Below, one piece after another: positions 1-11,270 of a DNA stretch of 64,000 nt; positions within the stretch are counted from its first letter, which is position 1; the number at the start of each line of letters is the position of its first letter. The stretch is from NCBI GenBank assembly GCA_977006965.1, contig OZ345352.1, positions 2,790,001-2,854,000 on the forward strand. Direction: 5' to 3'. Origin of the DNA: Phymatolithon calcareum (lineage: Eukaryota > Rhodophyta > Florideophyceae > Hapalidiales). Position numbers and translations under genes: made by a program. The notes under the pieces were generated by a model, which searched no databases, was not told the origin of the DNA, and was given only the letters and a program-made list of their open reading frames with translations.

Positions 1-1120
1 AGGAAACCAACGACGCGATCAGAGAATGAGTTGCTGCAAGATCTTTCGGGTCCCATACTCTGCTGAGTCTGTCCCCATGCCTGTTGAGAGCCGATGGGAG
101 TCATGCCGCCCGAATGGTAACCTTCATTTCGTCCCACATTTCGTGCAGTCTCCGTAGCTCGTCCATTAGTACTGGGTTAGCAGGGACCATTTTGTTCACA
201 ATATGGAAGACTACCATGTTATCTACGTGGAGAATAATCCGGCCATGGTACCCCTGGAGTTTCGCTCGGACAAGGTCTTTCTCCAATCTCAGCCGAATAG
301 CCGTCACTTCTCTGAAAGCAATAGACTTGAGACGCAATAGCGGTGTCCATATGTCTTGTACTTGTAGATCTCCCTCTGAGCCTGCCCGCATATCCACGCC
401 GAGATTACCGCCTTAACCAACATCGGCTGCGTCCGTGTGCAAGTTCCAAGACTCCTCTCCTCTGTATATCAGCCTCCCGCCGGCCGTAGACAGGGACTTC
501 CAGGCTATTAAGTCTCGGAGACTCGCGTTTCTCAGACGGACATATTGCTCCGGATATTTTCCTCTTCGTTCTCGAGTGATTTTGATATCGTCGTATATTC
601 CACGTGTGAATAAACGGGCTAGCGGAACTGGTAGGAGCTGTGAAATTGCTTTGCCTGTGAAAGTGGGCCAGTGACTCTCGCGGATCCAGCGGCGAGATTT
701 TGCTGCGGTCCGCAAGAGCTTTGCGGCCTTTTCGTGTAAAGTTTGTAGCTTCTCCTCCGTTATGAAATAACGAAACTGTTCTGTGTCTATTATGACGCCA
801 AGATGCTCCAGCCGCGGAGCTCCTGTTCCCCACACGCCCTTTTTTGGTGCCGACACATGCCTAAGGACACAAATAGTTCATCCAATGTGGAGGATAATCG
901 TGAGCAATCCGAAGGACTGCTTTCGTAGATTCCGCCGCCGGGGCCAAGAGATAGTCGTCTATCGACTGAAGTACCCGGCATCGCAGAGTGCCACGGATAT
1001 ATCGTGTAAAGGGCGCCAGTATATGACAAATCCAGAATGGTGATTGTGTCCATCCGAACGGAAGCGCAATGCAACAATAGAACTGTCCGTCGTACTGAAA
1101 GATAAACCAGTTCCACATTT
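1..1120 (-). pseudogene. DIRS-like retrotransposon RT and RNase H remnant
   Basis: Read on the minus strand from about 1118 down to the window edge. The first segment has an RT palm with LPFGW followed by the active-site block SIDDYLLA. After a frame change near 860-900 comes HLGVIIDT...F.IT, the RT-RNase H connection typical of DIRS elements. A further frame change leads to an RNase H-like part with HTDAAD and HVDNMVVFHIVNKM. A last shift near 100 gives LPSALNRHGDRLSRVWDP, the usual C-terminal RNase H block of this class. At least three frame changes make it a pseudogene. A tyrosine recombinase would be expected past the left window edge and is not seen. Class assignment rests on motif recognition only. 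Confidence 0.72.
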
Positions 1121-1573
1121 TCGGCGGTAGCCTGAAGTGGCGGTAGCCGCTTTTTCAATCGAAGGAAAGGAGGTGATCTACTTGTGATAGACCTGTGCCG
1201 AATGAGCTCAATGACTGCATGACCACAGATCTCTTTTCCCAATGTGTTGACTGCAATTTCAGTTTGATGATGAAGCGTCCTTTTGGCATGCTCCAATCCA
1301 CGAATGAGGAAGAGATGTAGTTTCCTTTGCTCCTTTGAAACATTGCATACTCTTAGGAAATCATTTGATAAGTCCCGTTCCGACAGCCTTCCCTTAGCTC
1401 TTGTCTGTGGAATGATGGGGAAGATCTTTCCATCGACAAAGGGACTGCAAACATTATGCATCTCAATATGTATGCAGAGGCGCCTACAGAGCTCCGATTC
1501 TCTGCTTTCCTCTCAGTGTGTGCCCAACGAGCCTGTGACCAGGTTGAAGGGCGTGGTGGTTCGTACGTCTGCA

Positions 1574-2205
1574 TTATTCGTCATTGCCCAGCCTTGGGGC
1601 TCCAGCTTGATCACGGGCGATGGTTTTGGCAGTTTCAAGGACGTATTTTGCCGACAGCTCCTCATACATGGATGCATAAGTCTCCGATTGGATTTGGCTG
1701 TATTTGCCCTGGACTTTGGCCTCGGCAAGATCAGCCAGTTGTTGGGCCATTGAAGGGCCTTTCGTGAGTATGGCGTGAAAGTGCGCGGTGCGCATAGCAA
1801 GTATCTCTTTGCTTGCAAGCAGTGCCTCCTCAACAATAGCAAGAAATCGCCCTTGTTCACTAGCGTCTCCAGATTTCTTGAACAAATCCAAATAACACAG
1901 TCCTTGTTCAATCTATGTTCCAGTACTGTGGACGTATTCAACTCTTTACCGTTGAGACGGTCCTTTTTGGCTGTGTCCCGATACAGGTTCGTATCGGGCT
2001 TGAAATAGCTGGGCTCATTGGGCTGAACCAGCTCACTACGAGGCCAAAGCTGAGAGCGACCAGCAAGTTTTCCAGCCATCAGTTGGTTGGCGACTTTCCC
2101 ATAATCCTCGGGCTGGGCGGCCCGAAGAAGCGATTCTTGGAAGGCATGGTTTGCACTCTTTGCCATTGGCTTTGATTCGTTCCCACTCGGAAATGAGCAT
2201 GACAC
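1574..2205 (-). pseudogene. DIRS-like retrotransposon gag-like ORF, frameshifted
   Basis: Two minus-strand frames join near 1880-1890: the upstream one runs from 2205 and ends around CVIWI, and the downstream one continues with DLFKKSGDASEQ. The product is hydrophilic and helix-rich, with no zinc knuckle, and lies just upstream of the RT/RNase H remnant in the same orientation, the position of the gag-like ORF in DIRS elements. One indel breaks the frame. Identification is by position and composition rather than a diagnostic motif. Confidence 0.5.
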
Positions 2206-2490
2206 CTTTACTCAGCTTGCTGAGGAAAGGATGAACTTGTCCAGACACCGGCTGGAGTTGGAGGCCGGGTTATATACCGGCAAGGGTGCAGCATACCATG
2301 TAATATTTCTGGCCGTTAGTTTTCCAAATCTGAAACTCGGTCAAATGTGTATCCATATTTGGGAGAATTATGTCTGGTTTAGGGGGTGCTCTCTTTTCGT
2401 GGATCACGGCACGTTGCTCCGAATAGACCTACCGGGACGCTAAGCCAGTTCCCTGTCTTTGGGTATTCACTTTTCATCCATGTAAACCAA

Positions 2491-4450
2491 ACTTGACATT
2501 GGACGCAAGAACCTCCATGTTCAGTGGTGCGTCTAGATTCAGCATTTCGGACTTAACCTCGTCCATACCTGGGGCTTTTCCAGTTGGGGATTTCCGAATG
2601 GCTGTTTCCATTGAATCCTTCATTTCTTCGGGATAACGGAACTTCCTGGGGCCAGGTTGCCACTTTTCGGTGCTGTGGCAAATTCTTGATATGTGTGCCG
2701 AGAAAAGCGCATGTTTCATTGGTCTTCCAGTCAACTTGTTGAAAGCTGCTCTCCCTTTTATCTTTTTCTTCATCCTGGCAAGCTGCTTCACCGCCGCTGG
2801 GCCATCCTTCTCTTCGAGGTTAGATATATACTCCTGATATTGCTCCCTCTTTGGCTGGTTGACTTTGGTTCTCACTTGATAATTCCATTCGTGATATCAG
2901 CCCCAGTCTTCTTGTGATTGGGATAATCTAGCTCGTTTGTATAGTTTCTTTCGCGTAAGGGCCAGTCTGTCCAGTTCTGTACTCCAAAACGGCTTGTAGC
3001 GCGAGGGAATTCGTTTTTCACCCTCCAAGGGTCACACAAGGACTTCACCAGTTTCTTGTACCATCGATGCAGCTGCCGTGAGTTGTCGCACTGCTGGAGT
3101 CCTGCTATGATTCTTGGTAGTTCTGCGCGATACTTCAGAATCACTTTTTCTTGTTCGTCTTCTGTCGAATTTTCGAGCCGATATCCACTATCTTCTTGTA
3201 GATATCCTCTACTTGTTCCTGTGTGGGATGTCTCTGAAGATGTCGAACAAGTTCTTGGATTTGCTCTTTGGTGGTGACTTTCGTTCTGGTGCCCGCCCAG
3301 TCCCGTACACTGCCTGGTCTCTTGGACTGGCTACCGCCGCGTTCCTGCTGGTTTCTGAGATGTGTGCAAACTGGTCGGTGCTGTGTACTCCCTGTCCAAA
3401 TATTTTCTGGTGAATTTGGAGTGGAGGTCATTATTCCTGCCGTAACAAAGAAGTCAATATTGCTGCTGTATTGCTTTGTCTGAAATGTGGGGCCCTTGCT
3501 GGTACGTATATCCCATCCATTCTCTTCTGCCCACTTTACGACTTGGTTTCCTCTTCTGTTTGTTTTTCGGTCCCATAACTTTTGTCTGGCGTTCTTTCTT
3601 TCTTTCTTTCTTTTATTGCGGGATTTATCAGAGCTGGTAAACAACTCCACATCCTTACGGCTCCAGTAGACTTAACAGATACGAGTGGTACTTGATGTCA
3701 CAACAGCTGCCCAAGCTGCACAATGTGCAGACCTTGGGGAAGCTTAACATCTATATCGCTACATAGCCAATCTTCAGTCGCCGTCCTTCAAAGGGATGCC
3801 CCGGGTTGGAAACCATTTAGGACGCTCACGGTAGCTAGTCATCTCGCTGCCTTCTTTCATCTTCTGCTGTCTTCTCTCCCAGCTTCCTTGAGCGTTGCGG
3901 CACACCACTCAGGGCGGAATCCATGTACTACCATACTACCAGAAGGTGATAGTCTTCTCCCATGGGGAGGCCGGATCACAGCTCTTGCAAGTCCAAAAAA
4001 ACCCTGCACTGTAGCGGGGAAAAATTCCTGACTGAGCTCTTGGTTCCTATCTGTGACGCACAGGTGAACGGGCCGGACCGGTATGATAGCCGGCCTGTAT
4101 CAAATCCGCTTAAATTCGCAAGATTTTCTCGAAATCTTGCAACGGCGGGCTTGGGTCTGGCATTTCAAGTGTGGCAAGTTCTCGATTCGCCAAGTCCCTG
4201 GAGTGCGCGATCACGATCGCGTCCGCCATTTCCGGCGGGATTACCGTCGGAAGGAGCGCTTTGTGCAGCTTTATCGCTGCGGGCACTTGCGCCGGCGCGG
4301 GCGCCCGCGCCTGCGCCGGAAACTTGTCTTTTTTCGTTTGTGGTCCGTTCGGTCCGGTCAAACCCTTCTCTCCCTCCACTCGTCTGGCGTTCCATTCGCC
4401 ACATTTGATGGCTTGCCCTCTTGCGTGCCTGGTGATAAGCTTTAGAGAGA
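2491..4450 (-). mobile_element. LINE-A non-LTR retrotransposon fragment (copy A3)
   Basis: Diverged minus-strand copy of the element better preserved at 28.7-35.0 and 43.1-45.5 kb. It holds the C-terminal half of the AP-type endonuclease (LITRHARGQAI and CGEWNA near 4390-4445; KLWDRKTNRRGNQ, SSNIDFFVTAG and TQHRPV below 3600), the linker, and the start of the RT region (EEKDGPAAVKQLARMKKK, then GKAPGMDEVKSEML). It stops near 2497, before the catalytic RT motifs, so both ends are missing. It is split at 3595-4381 by another element. Frame breaks occur near 3140 and 2875. Confidence 0.8.
3595..4381 (-). mobile_element. 787-bp retroposon with (GAAA)n tail inserted in LINE-A endonuclease
   Basis: The 11-bp sequence GTCTGGCGTTC occurs at 3584-3594 and again at 4382-4392. 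Removing 3595-4381 plus one copy joins CGEWNA to RQKLWDR in frame, exactly as in the other LINE-A copies. On the minus strand the insert ends in AATAAAA followed by GAAA repeats, which is what a target-primed retroposon 3' tail looks like. No transposase or RT is seen inside, so it is non-autonomous. Its first 30 bp (TTTGACCGGACCGAACGG) weakly resemble the 5' region of LINE-A. Not recognised as a known family. Confidence 0.82.
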
Positions 4451-4874
4451 TTCGGTATGCTCCCGTGAATGCCACATTCCGAAATGGCAAACAGTTCCCT
4501 CTATTCCTTCGTGTGGTTTTGCAATCTGAGAACGTGGATATGGTAGAGACGTCTTCAGTCTAAAGGTGGGGGATATTAAACTGGAAGATAGATGACACCT
4601 TGGCTCGGGTTCATGCTAACTTTTTCACATTCATATTGCATTATTTACAATACACTCCAACCATAAAGGTTGTCATCTTAATCGCACGGCGACGTTGAAG
4701 TCGTAACTTAGCGTTCGCCCGCATTTAAAGAATGGCTTTGCTATGTACACTAATGCTGTAATGAAAACAGGATTACAATCAAGTTTTCTTGAGCAGACAT
4801 CATTACAACAATCACCACAATCATGTTTTCAATAGAGCATAAAATTTATGGTACAAAGCAAAGCCATTTTTTTC
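4451..4874. other. Intergenic stretch, no gene seen
   Basis: Between the LINE-A fragment and the 3' end of the monooxygenase gene. Short AT-rich runs and no convincing coding frame. The 3' UTR of the minus-strand monooxygenase gene presumably lies in its right part. Confidence 0.5.
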
Positions 4875-7287
4875 TTACAGAATCAAACTTCTCACAAACC
4901 TATACCATCGTACAGCGATATAGTCATCTCTTTCGAAAGCAGCAAAACTCCATCCGCAAACTTCCATCGCCCCTCTCATCGGTGCAAGCAGTGCGTGCGC
5001 AGCCCTCGGCTGCACCGCCTTTGTGTACGTACTTGAGGTAACTCCATCCACCACAATGTCGCCGTGCAAAGTTTGTGGATTGTACAGTCCTTTCCTGGTG
5101 ACATGCCGCAGACGTACAACCTTCTCGACGGTCCCATTTTCCGTCCGCAATGCATCCCCAACCCGAACAGTTCCGGCAGGAGTCAATACGCCGTTTACGT
5201 AGATATAATGGTCGCGAGAAAGAGTAATCTTATGTCCCGAAGTGCTCAGTTCAACAAACTCATATTTTCCGGTAGACACACGATGTGTGAACATGAACAC
5301 TGCGGAGTACGTCGCGTTGCCCACAAGCACCTCGTCCCCGACACGCAGGTCACTCATGAGCCGTTTCCCCTTTCGTGTTCGTACGACACCAGTTCCCGGA
5401 AAGCAGCTTGTCTGGTTTTTCTCTTCCACCCCGCACGTGGTCGGGACCTTGCCGAACTTGTCCGGAGTGTCCACGGTGTCGATAAACGACGGGTTTTCTT
5501 CGAAAACAAAAGTCCGTCTGTACCCTGGTGCGCCACAAAGAGTACCAGGAATGCTTCCTTGATGTAGATACATTGAGCACGCAAACGTTCCCCCGTCGGA
5601 TTCGAATCGCTTTTGCCGCGGATAGTAGTACAAAAAGTCGAAACACATTTCATCTTTGGTGGCTTTTCCAAACTTCGTGGACGGCCGTTTGCTTGTGTCG
5701 TACACACATGTCGTGCTCAGTATGTCGCCAGGCAATATCTTTTTCGGTTTTCTAAACTCTTTCAAGTACTGGTGATCATTGCTCCAGTACTCGATCTGAA
5801 GAAACAAATGGAAAATGAACCAAAAGTTAGCACGCGAGGCTATTTCAACGGGATCTAGAGCGTCGATTTTCTTACCGCGTTGATAGTTTCGATAAAGTTG
5901 CCGTCCTTGTCGAACCGATTAGTATACATTTTGCGACCCGTCGTGTGCATATGGAGGAAGTCAACGAAGACGTTAATCTCGTCTTTCCATGTCGACGTGC
6001 ACCTTGACGGGCATGTAGACATGTACTCTGACTCGTTTTTCACCTGGCGACCGGACAAACTTAGGGCTGTATCGCCCAAGACTAGCATTCCTGCTTGTGT
6101 GGGCCTCGTGTCCGCGAAATAAAACTTTGCTCCTGAAGCGTCGACCGCATCTGTGGCGCGGTCAGGGTTGTCGTAATGCGTCTCCATCACCAGGAAGTTG
6201 TTTGTTTCATCAATTTCAATTCCCACACCCTCTGGCAACAAGAATCGACCAATACCCACAGCCCCTGTACATGAAAATGCAAAACAAGGCGACTGGTTAG
6301 ATCGCACAAAGCTATCAACTTTCACAGGCTGAAGAATTGCAGTTCAAACTTACATACGAAGAGAAACGTGGTGCAGTCATTATTGGCTGGGAACGGTGAA
6401 TCATCCATGCAGTACGCGGTTTTTAGAAAGCGTCGGGTGTACGCGGTATTCTTGCAACCCACCACGACGAGATGATGCGCCTTATTCCGACCTGACGTGC
6501 TCATGATCATCGGGTCAACAGCGACCAGCATGCGTTTTCCGCCTTTCGGAACCGGAACAATACTGCTCGTGCAGGCGTATGTTGTCACATTTGCAGACGG
6601 AACGGAATAATTGGTGGCCACGAGCGTATGTGTGAACGTGATATCCGTTGGCAACGGTAACTCCTCCGTGCTCGGATAGGTGCCATCTTCGTTGAACAGT
6701 ACGACGCGCGAACTTCGACGGTTATCCCCATGATATGCGAAACCTGATGCACCATACGCGTAAATCATGGCCTGGCTTCCAGAACCGATGGGGCGATCCT
6801 GATCGTCGTGAGCGTCTAGACTTCGCTCCAATTCAAGCGTAGCCGAACCGTTAATTGGATTCCGTGTGCATGCAACCAGTTTCCAACTTTCGTCGTTCTG
6901 GCAGGTATCTTCGCTCGGAAACACACTCGACCCGTTAACGGAAGTCTCGCCGATGGGATATGCCGTGAAGGGGACGTAACGATCGCGGAACGTGCAATTG
7001 TTGAGCATTCGCGGCCCGAATTCCGCACTGGCGATGTCAGACCCGAGCATTGACCCCGAGGTGTCTTCGGAGACGCCGAGTGCGACCCATGCAAGACCGG
7101 ATTCGGAAAGCACGGCTGTGTCGTTCACCTTGAGAGCGAGGGAAATTCGACGAGTATCATTATGCAAGGTCCAATACAAGTGGGCATTTTCGCTGAGTGA
7201 TGCAGGACCTTGATCGTACTTTTTGGACAGCGCAACAACGTGAGCGGCAAGTACAAGCAGAAAAAGAACGAATGGCAGAAACGCCAT
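4875..7287 (-). CDS. Secreted DOMON-Cu(II) monooxygenase with C-terminal Hint domain
   Basis: Model: exons 7287-6354, 6264-5876 and 5795-4875 (minus), 747 aa. The introns (6353-6265, 5875-5796) are GT-AG, and splicing restores a Trp in FVWAVG, a core block of dopamine beta-monooxygenase-type enzymes. Start is the ATG at 7287; a GTG at 7299 is in frame but unlikely. Residues 1-20 form a signal peptide (FLPFVLFLLVLAAH). A DOMON-like domain spans about 25-200. The copper domains follow with all expected ligands: His271-His272 (KAHHLVV), His341 (METHYDNP), His416/His418 (LHMHTTG) and Met491 (DEMCFDF). A Hedgehog-type Hint domain starts at Cys572 (SCFPGTG) with VGDEV, a SRDH block (His637) and LHGDIVVDGV near 685. 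By family it would hydroxylate a substrate with ascorbate and O2 in the secretory pathway; the substrate is unknown. Hint domains self-cleave, so the enzyme may be released or C-terminally modified. The fusion is unusual. Confidence 0.88.
5796..5875 (-). other. Intron 2 of monooxygenase-Hint gene
   Basis: 80-bp phase-0 intron, donor GTAAGA and acceptor TTTCTTCAG behind a pyrimidine-rich tract. It joins ...FIETINA to IEYWSNDHQ, which fits the family alignment around the second copper domain. Confidence 0.85.
6265..6353 (-). other. Intron 1 of monooxygenase-Hint gene
   Basis: 89-bp intron with donor GTAAGT and acceptor TGTACAG. A competing donor GTATGT lies four bases upstream, but only the GTAAGT donor restores the conserved Trp and keeps the frame. 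Confidence 0.85.
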
Positions 7288-7299
7288 GGGCCCTGCCAC

Positions 7300-9400
7300 T
7301 GTAACTGTCAGATAATCACAAAGGCTGGTTGCTGATCAACCTTTTTTCAATTCTGATCTTGTTCTTCCCAAGAACGCGTTCGCCCACGTGCAGACCATAT
7401 ATGCGATTAATCGCATATCAAGCAAAGAAAACTTCACAGCTCGCAGAATATCGCCAATTTTCCATTTTTTTCTTGTTGATAATCGAAGATGGTCTGCAGT
7501 CTATATAGATGCTCTTGGCCTTCAGAAGATTCCTTTATTGCGCTATAGAACTAAGGACATTTTATGGAAAAGAAGGCGAGCTATGAATAAACCAGTTATA
7601 TGCGATATTTTGCATGTAACTTCGTAATCATAGTTGATATTTCTATGAGCCTCGACACTCCAGCACGATTTTCAACAAGGACAAAAAAAAAAAAAAGCAC
7701 AATGTTGCTATCAAAAACGTACATTTTCCTTATATGGGAAAAATCGCATGCTCTATGCATACACGTGGGTAAGTAACCCTAAGCCGATGATTCGAAAGTC
7801 AGCGGCGGTACAATACTGAGGTTACGGAAGTTGAAGAAGAGAAATCGTCGAAGTCTCCACGAACGTTTACGTACTGTATACATTTTTTCCTCTGTACAGT
7901 ACCACGGTGTCAGTCCGATAGGGATGATCCACGTCACCATTGCTCATAATTTAATTATTGGAAGCAATATGTACAGAACCTGTACGATATTATTGGTGCA
8001 CTTTGTCCGCAAAGGGAACCAATTGGTTGCGGAATTTTATTTCTTTTTAAAAAAAAGTGCACTGGCGTCGAAACCAAAATCTATCATGTGCTTTTCTTTC
8101 TCGAAATTTTAGAAAATCCTTAATTTTATTGATATTAGAAATATTCCTTTTTTCGAAATTTCCCGCAGGAAATAGTTTTAAAAAATTGATGATACAGTGG
8201 TATCATACAGTAATATCCATTTTTCAAAGCGCCCGAGCGCAGACCGTGTACCAGCAAGGATGCCTTCCGCACCTTCTCGATTCGAAATTCGCTGCCAGTT
8301 ACAGTACAGTAGAGCAGTCCAGTGGCGATAGCAACGTATCATATGTGCAGTATTTCTGCACTTTGTGGGGCTGCCAACTGCGCGCAAGAACTCGAGAATG
8401 TTGCATGTCGCCATGATGGCAACGTGTGAGATATGTAGGATGATCCTATTAATAGGCAGTGTAGTCCACGTAAAGATGATTGTGCTGGTTAATGGCCCAT
8501 TCTGTGCTTCAGTGCATCCAAAATTGACCACAGCAATGCAGACGAACGGTGGCAGCCTACGAAGACCCTCCGCTGAACAGCATTGGGCTTGCAAAGGCAA
8601 TGCAAGAGGGCATCGTAAAAGAACTCGAGTTCGTGCAAACTCCCGCTCTGCTGACAAGATCTGCACTATTACTGTAAGAATCTCGGCCGTGAAGCACCAG
8701 GCCATAATTTGATAAAACCGGCAGCTTGAAGTAAATTAATCGGCGCAAGAGCTCGAGCCGTTGAATCGTTGAGAGGCAGTACTGTAGAGAACTAGCGACC
8801 AGCCGTTCGGGACTACTGTATTTTGAAATTTTCAATGGAGCTCCCGTTCAAAAGCCACGACATATAAAAAACTGTTGAATCAGTCACTGTCTTTTTGGTT
8901 AAACAGAAGCGAAAAAGCACTAATCGAGAGCGTTTTTGATGTGTTACATACTTAATGGATAAAACCCCACTAGAGTCGATGCCCACCGGCGGTATCAAGA
9001 ATGTACAAATTGGTTTACGCCTTAGTGAAGAAATCATTGGCTCCATATTACAGTACTGTACTCGATTAAGCAGATACCTCCTATGTGAAGAGTGAATTGT
9101 TTAGTTTAAGACGCGAAGGGGACAATGAGAACTGTAACTCGAAATTGATGGAATTGGCTTTCTTAGGTAACCGTACATCCTCATTGATAAGCCAAGGTGT
9201 GCTTGCATCCGTTCTGTATCGAGATGATGTGAAAGTTTGCTCAGTGAAAACTTGGTCGAATTGGATGAGTTTGCTCGAGACCAAGTACACCCCTCTCGAC
9301 TCCGCATGGCTACAGTTAAGTTTTGTTGATAAAGGAAAGTATTTGAAGTACTTTCAAGGGGGAAGAGATCCGAAAGCACGGTAAAATCGCCATAACTTTT
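7300..9400. other. Intergenic, no supported gene
   Basis: AT-rich DNA upstream of the monooxygenase gene. It includes a 13-A run near 7683. Open frames on both strands (for example 8178-8705) lack recognisable domains and good codon patterns. The proximal 200 bp should hold the promoter of the minus-strand gene, but no clear TATA box was identified. Confidence 0.5.
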
Positions 9401-9403
9401 GAA

Positions 9404-9655
9404 CTGTAGACACGCAATGATGCAGTGGCACCACAAGCTGCAGGAATAGGCGACCTAAATTCCAGCATAGGTTCTGCGAGCAGGAAGCACGCAATATGTT
9501 TCCACCAAAGCCCATGGCTGGAAGGCAATCGGAAGCCTACTTAAGCAGTTCTCCCTTTGTAGTTTCAGTAGAGAGGATCTCATCATCGCATGGAGAGAGA
9601 TCACCCCATTTCAGGATAAACACAAACTTATCTTTTCACTCCCAGTGATTACAGA
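9404..9655. repeat. Remnant sharing sequence with the interior of the hAT element at 17.8 kb
   Basis: About 80 bp at 9574-9655 (from ATCTCAT through CACTCCCAGTGATTACA) match 18147-18230 with few differences. TGTAGACACGCAATG near 9407 matches about 18038. The second occurrence lies inside a hAT element with terminal repeats, so this is probably a dead relative of that family. No terminal inverted repeats were found here. Confidence 0.55.
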
Positions 9656-9799
9656 AAGAAGAATGTTTGAACAATTCTGTTTTTGCTTTTGGATGATTCA
9701 CTGTGAACCGCGTTAATGGGCTCATTGTGAGCTTCATCGTGTTAAACGTGCTGATTTCGAGTCTGCCAAAGAAGGCCTGATATTTCACGGCCGAGGGTC

Positions 9800-11270
9800 T
9801 TAAAGTGCTCTAGGTATGTTCAGAAATGGAGCTACGACCAGCTGGCGTCCCCGCCTACTTCTGACGAAACTTCGATGTCTACCTATTGTCCAGACTTTGT
9901 TTTTTACATGCACGTGGTCAATATTTTCGACGAAGGGGTCGTGAATAACATAAGCTTGAAATCGTGATAGCCATTGGTTAGTGATTGACCTCGAAATCCT
10001 CAAAATTTTCAGTCCATTTCCACACAAAGTGTTCATTGGGCTTACTTTGCAGTGAAAGTCGAAAATGCAGACCCGCGCTATCGGGCAATCGAATGTGTAC
10101 TCGGCGTCTAAGCTCCCTTGAAATAACACTTGGGCACGGGTGCAGCAGCGAAATGGGCAAGAGAGAATGTCCCAACCCGACGTGGCACGTCAAATATATC
10201 CGCATTGTTCAAGCGCAACTTCTTACGTGCAAGGACGGAACTCCATGAAACACACGGTTTGGAATACACGGGTGCAACAATCGTCAACAGAGATGTTGCC
10301 GACCACGCAGGCCTGAACGTCTCATCACAGCGAAGCGGGTCTTTTTGCGCCAGAATATCAGCCTTAAAGCAAAAGGCCTGGCGACAACCGGTGTATCTGC
10401 ATTTGCAACACCCTGCTCCTGTCTCCATGTGGGTATGCATTACACCTGACGTCGTTGTCGACGGCTGATCAAGCGCAAAGTGACCAGGAAGAAAGCACGT
10501 TGCACTCCTCTCGTTTTGCGCATTTTGAAAAGGGCTATTCGAGTTTCGACGGAGGCAACCACCCCTAACCCGCCTCAGAGATGGAATGAAGTTCGGAAAT
10601 TGAAAGCTTCTTTGAATGCCTCAACGCGAAACGTGCAATGGACCAACTGATTGAGTTTGAAATGGAGCTGACGATAGAAACGACATTGCGACAATGGAAG
10701 TGATGACTTCTCTGATCTTTATTACAAACGGGAGGGAAGCAAACAGGGCAGAAAAATAGTGTTGGCGAGTTCAGACGTTAACGCATTCAAAAAAGCTTTC
10801 AATTTCCCAACCTGGCAAATATCGAAATCGCTGAATAGGTGATCATCGTTCTGGAATTCTGTAAGTTGACCGACCGTCTGCATCTCCATCTGTCCGCACA
10901 TGAGAATGTTCACTCCAGTTCCCTTGTACGTCTTCGCCGAGAAGAACCTTTTCAGATGCTCGGTTCCATCCGTCTTGGATTAGTGGATGACAAGTACAAC
11001 TGGATGGAAGCGCGAATTGAAACATCGTTTAGCACTCTGCGCACCTGCAGTGCAGCGCCGACAACGTCACGCAGGAATGGGTACACTTTTTCGTCATCCA
11101 GCACTACATCGTCGGAGACGCTCGCATAACTTCATCCTCTTCACCATGAGCGCGGGAGTCCGACAATGCGCTTGTAGCCCGAAAGAAAGCCCCGATTCGC
11201 ATCCGCCGTGCGACATTGCCGTTTCCGAACATAGACACTCACTTTCGATCCACGGTACGACGTGATTGCT
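9800..11270 (-). other. Unrecognised region with short minus-strand coding-like pieces
   Basis: Minus-strand segments around 11130-10980 (DEKVYPFLRDVVGAALQ in one frame) and 10913-10722 (GQLTEFQNDDHLFSDF in another) read like pieces of one protein separated by a frame change or intron. A cysteine-rich stretch at 10440-10350 (CCKCRYTGCRQAFCFKA) recalls a zinc finger. No domain could be named and no consistent splice model was found, so it is reported only as possible decayed coding sequence. Confidence 0.25.

Noticed and set aside
790-1461. 223-codon minus-strand ORF over the DIRS remnant
   Set aside because: It runs in a different frame from the RT motifs and contains none of them.
7287-7299. 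GTG at 7299 as start of the monooxygenase
   Set aside because: A nuclear eukaryotic gene would use the ATG at 7287, which leads directly into the signal peptide.
8178-8705. 175-codon minus-strand ORF
   Set aside because: No domain, odd composition, and equally long frames overlap it on the other strand.
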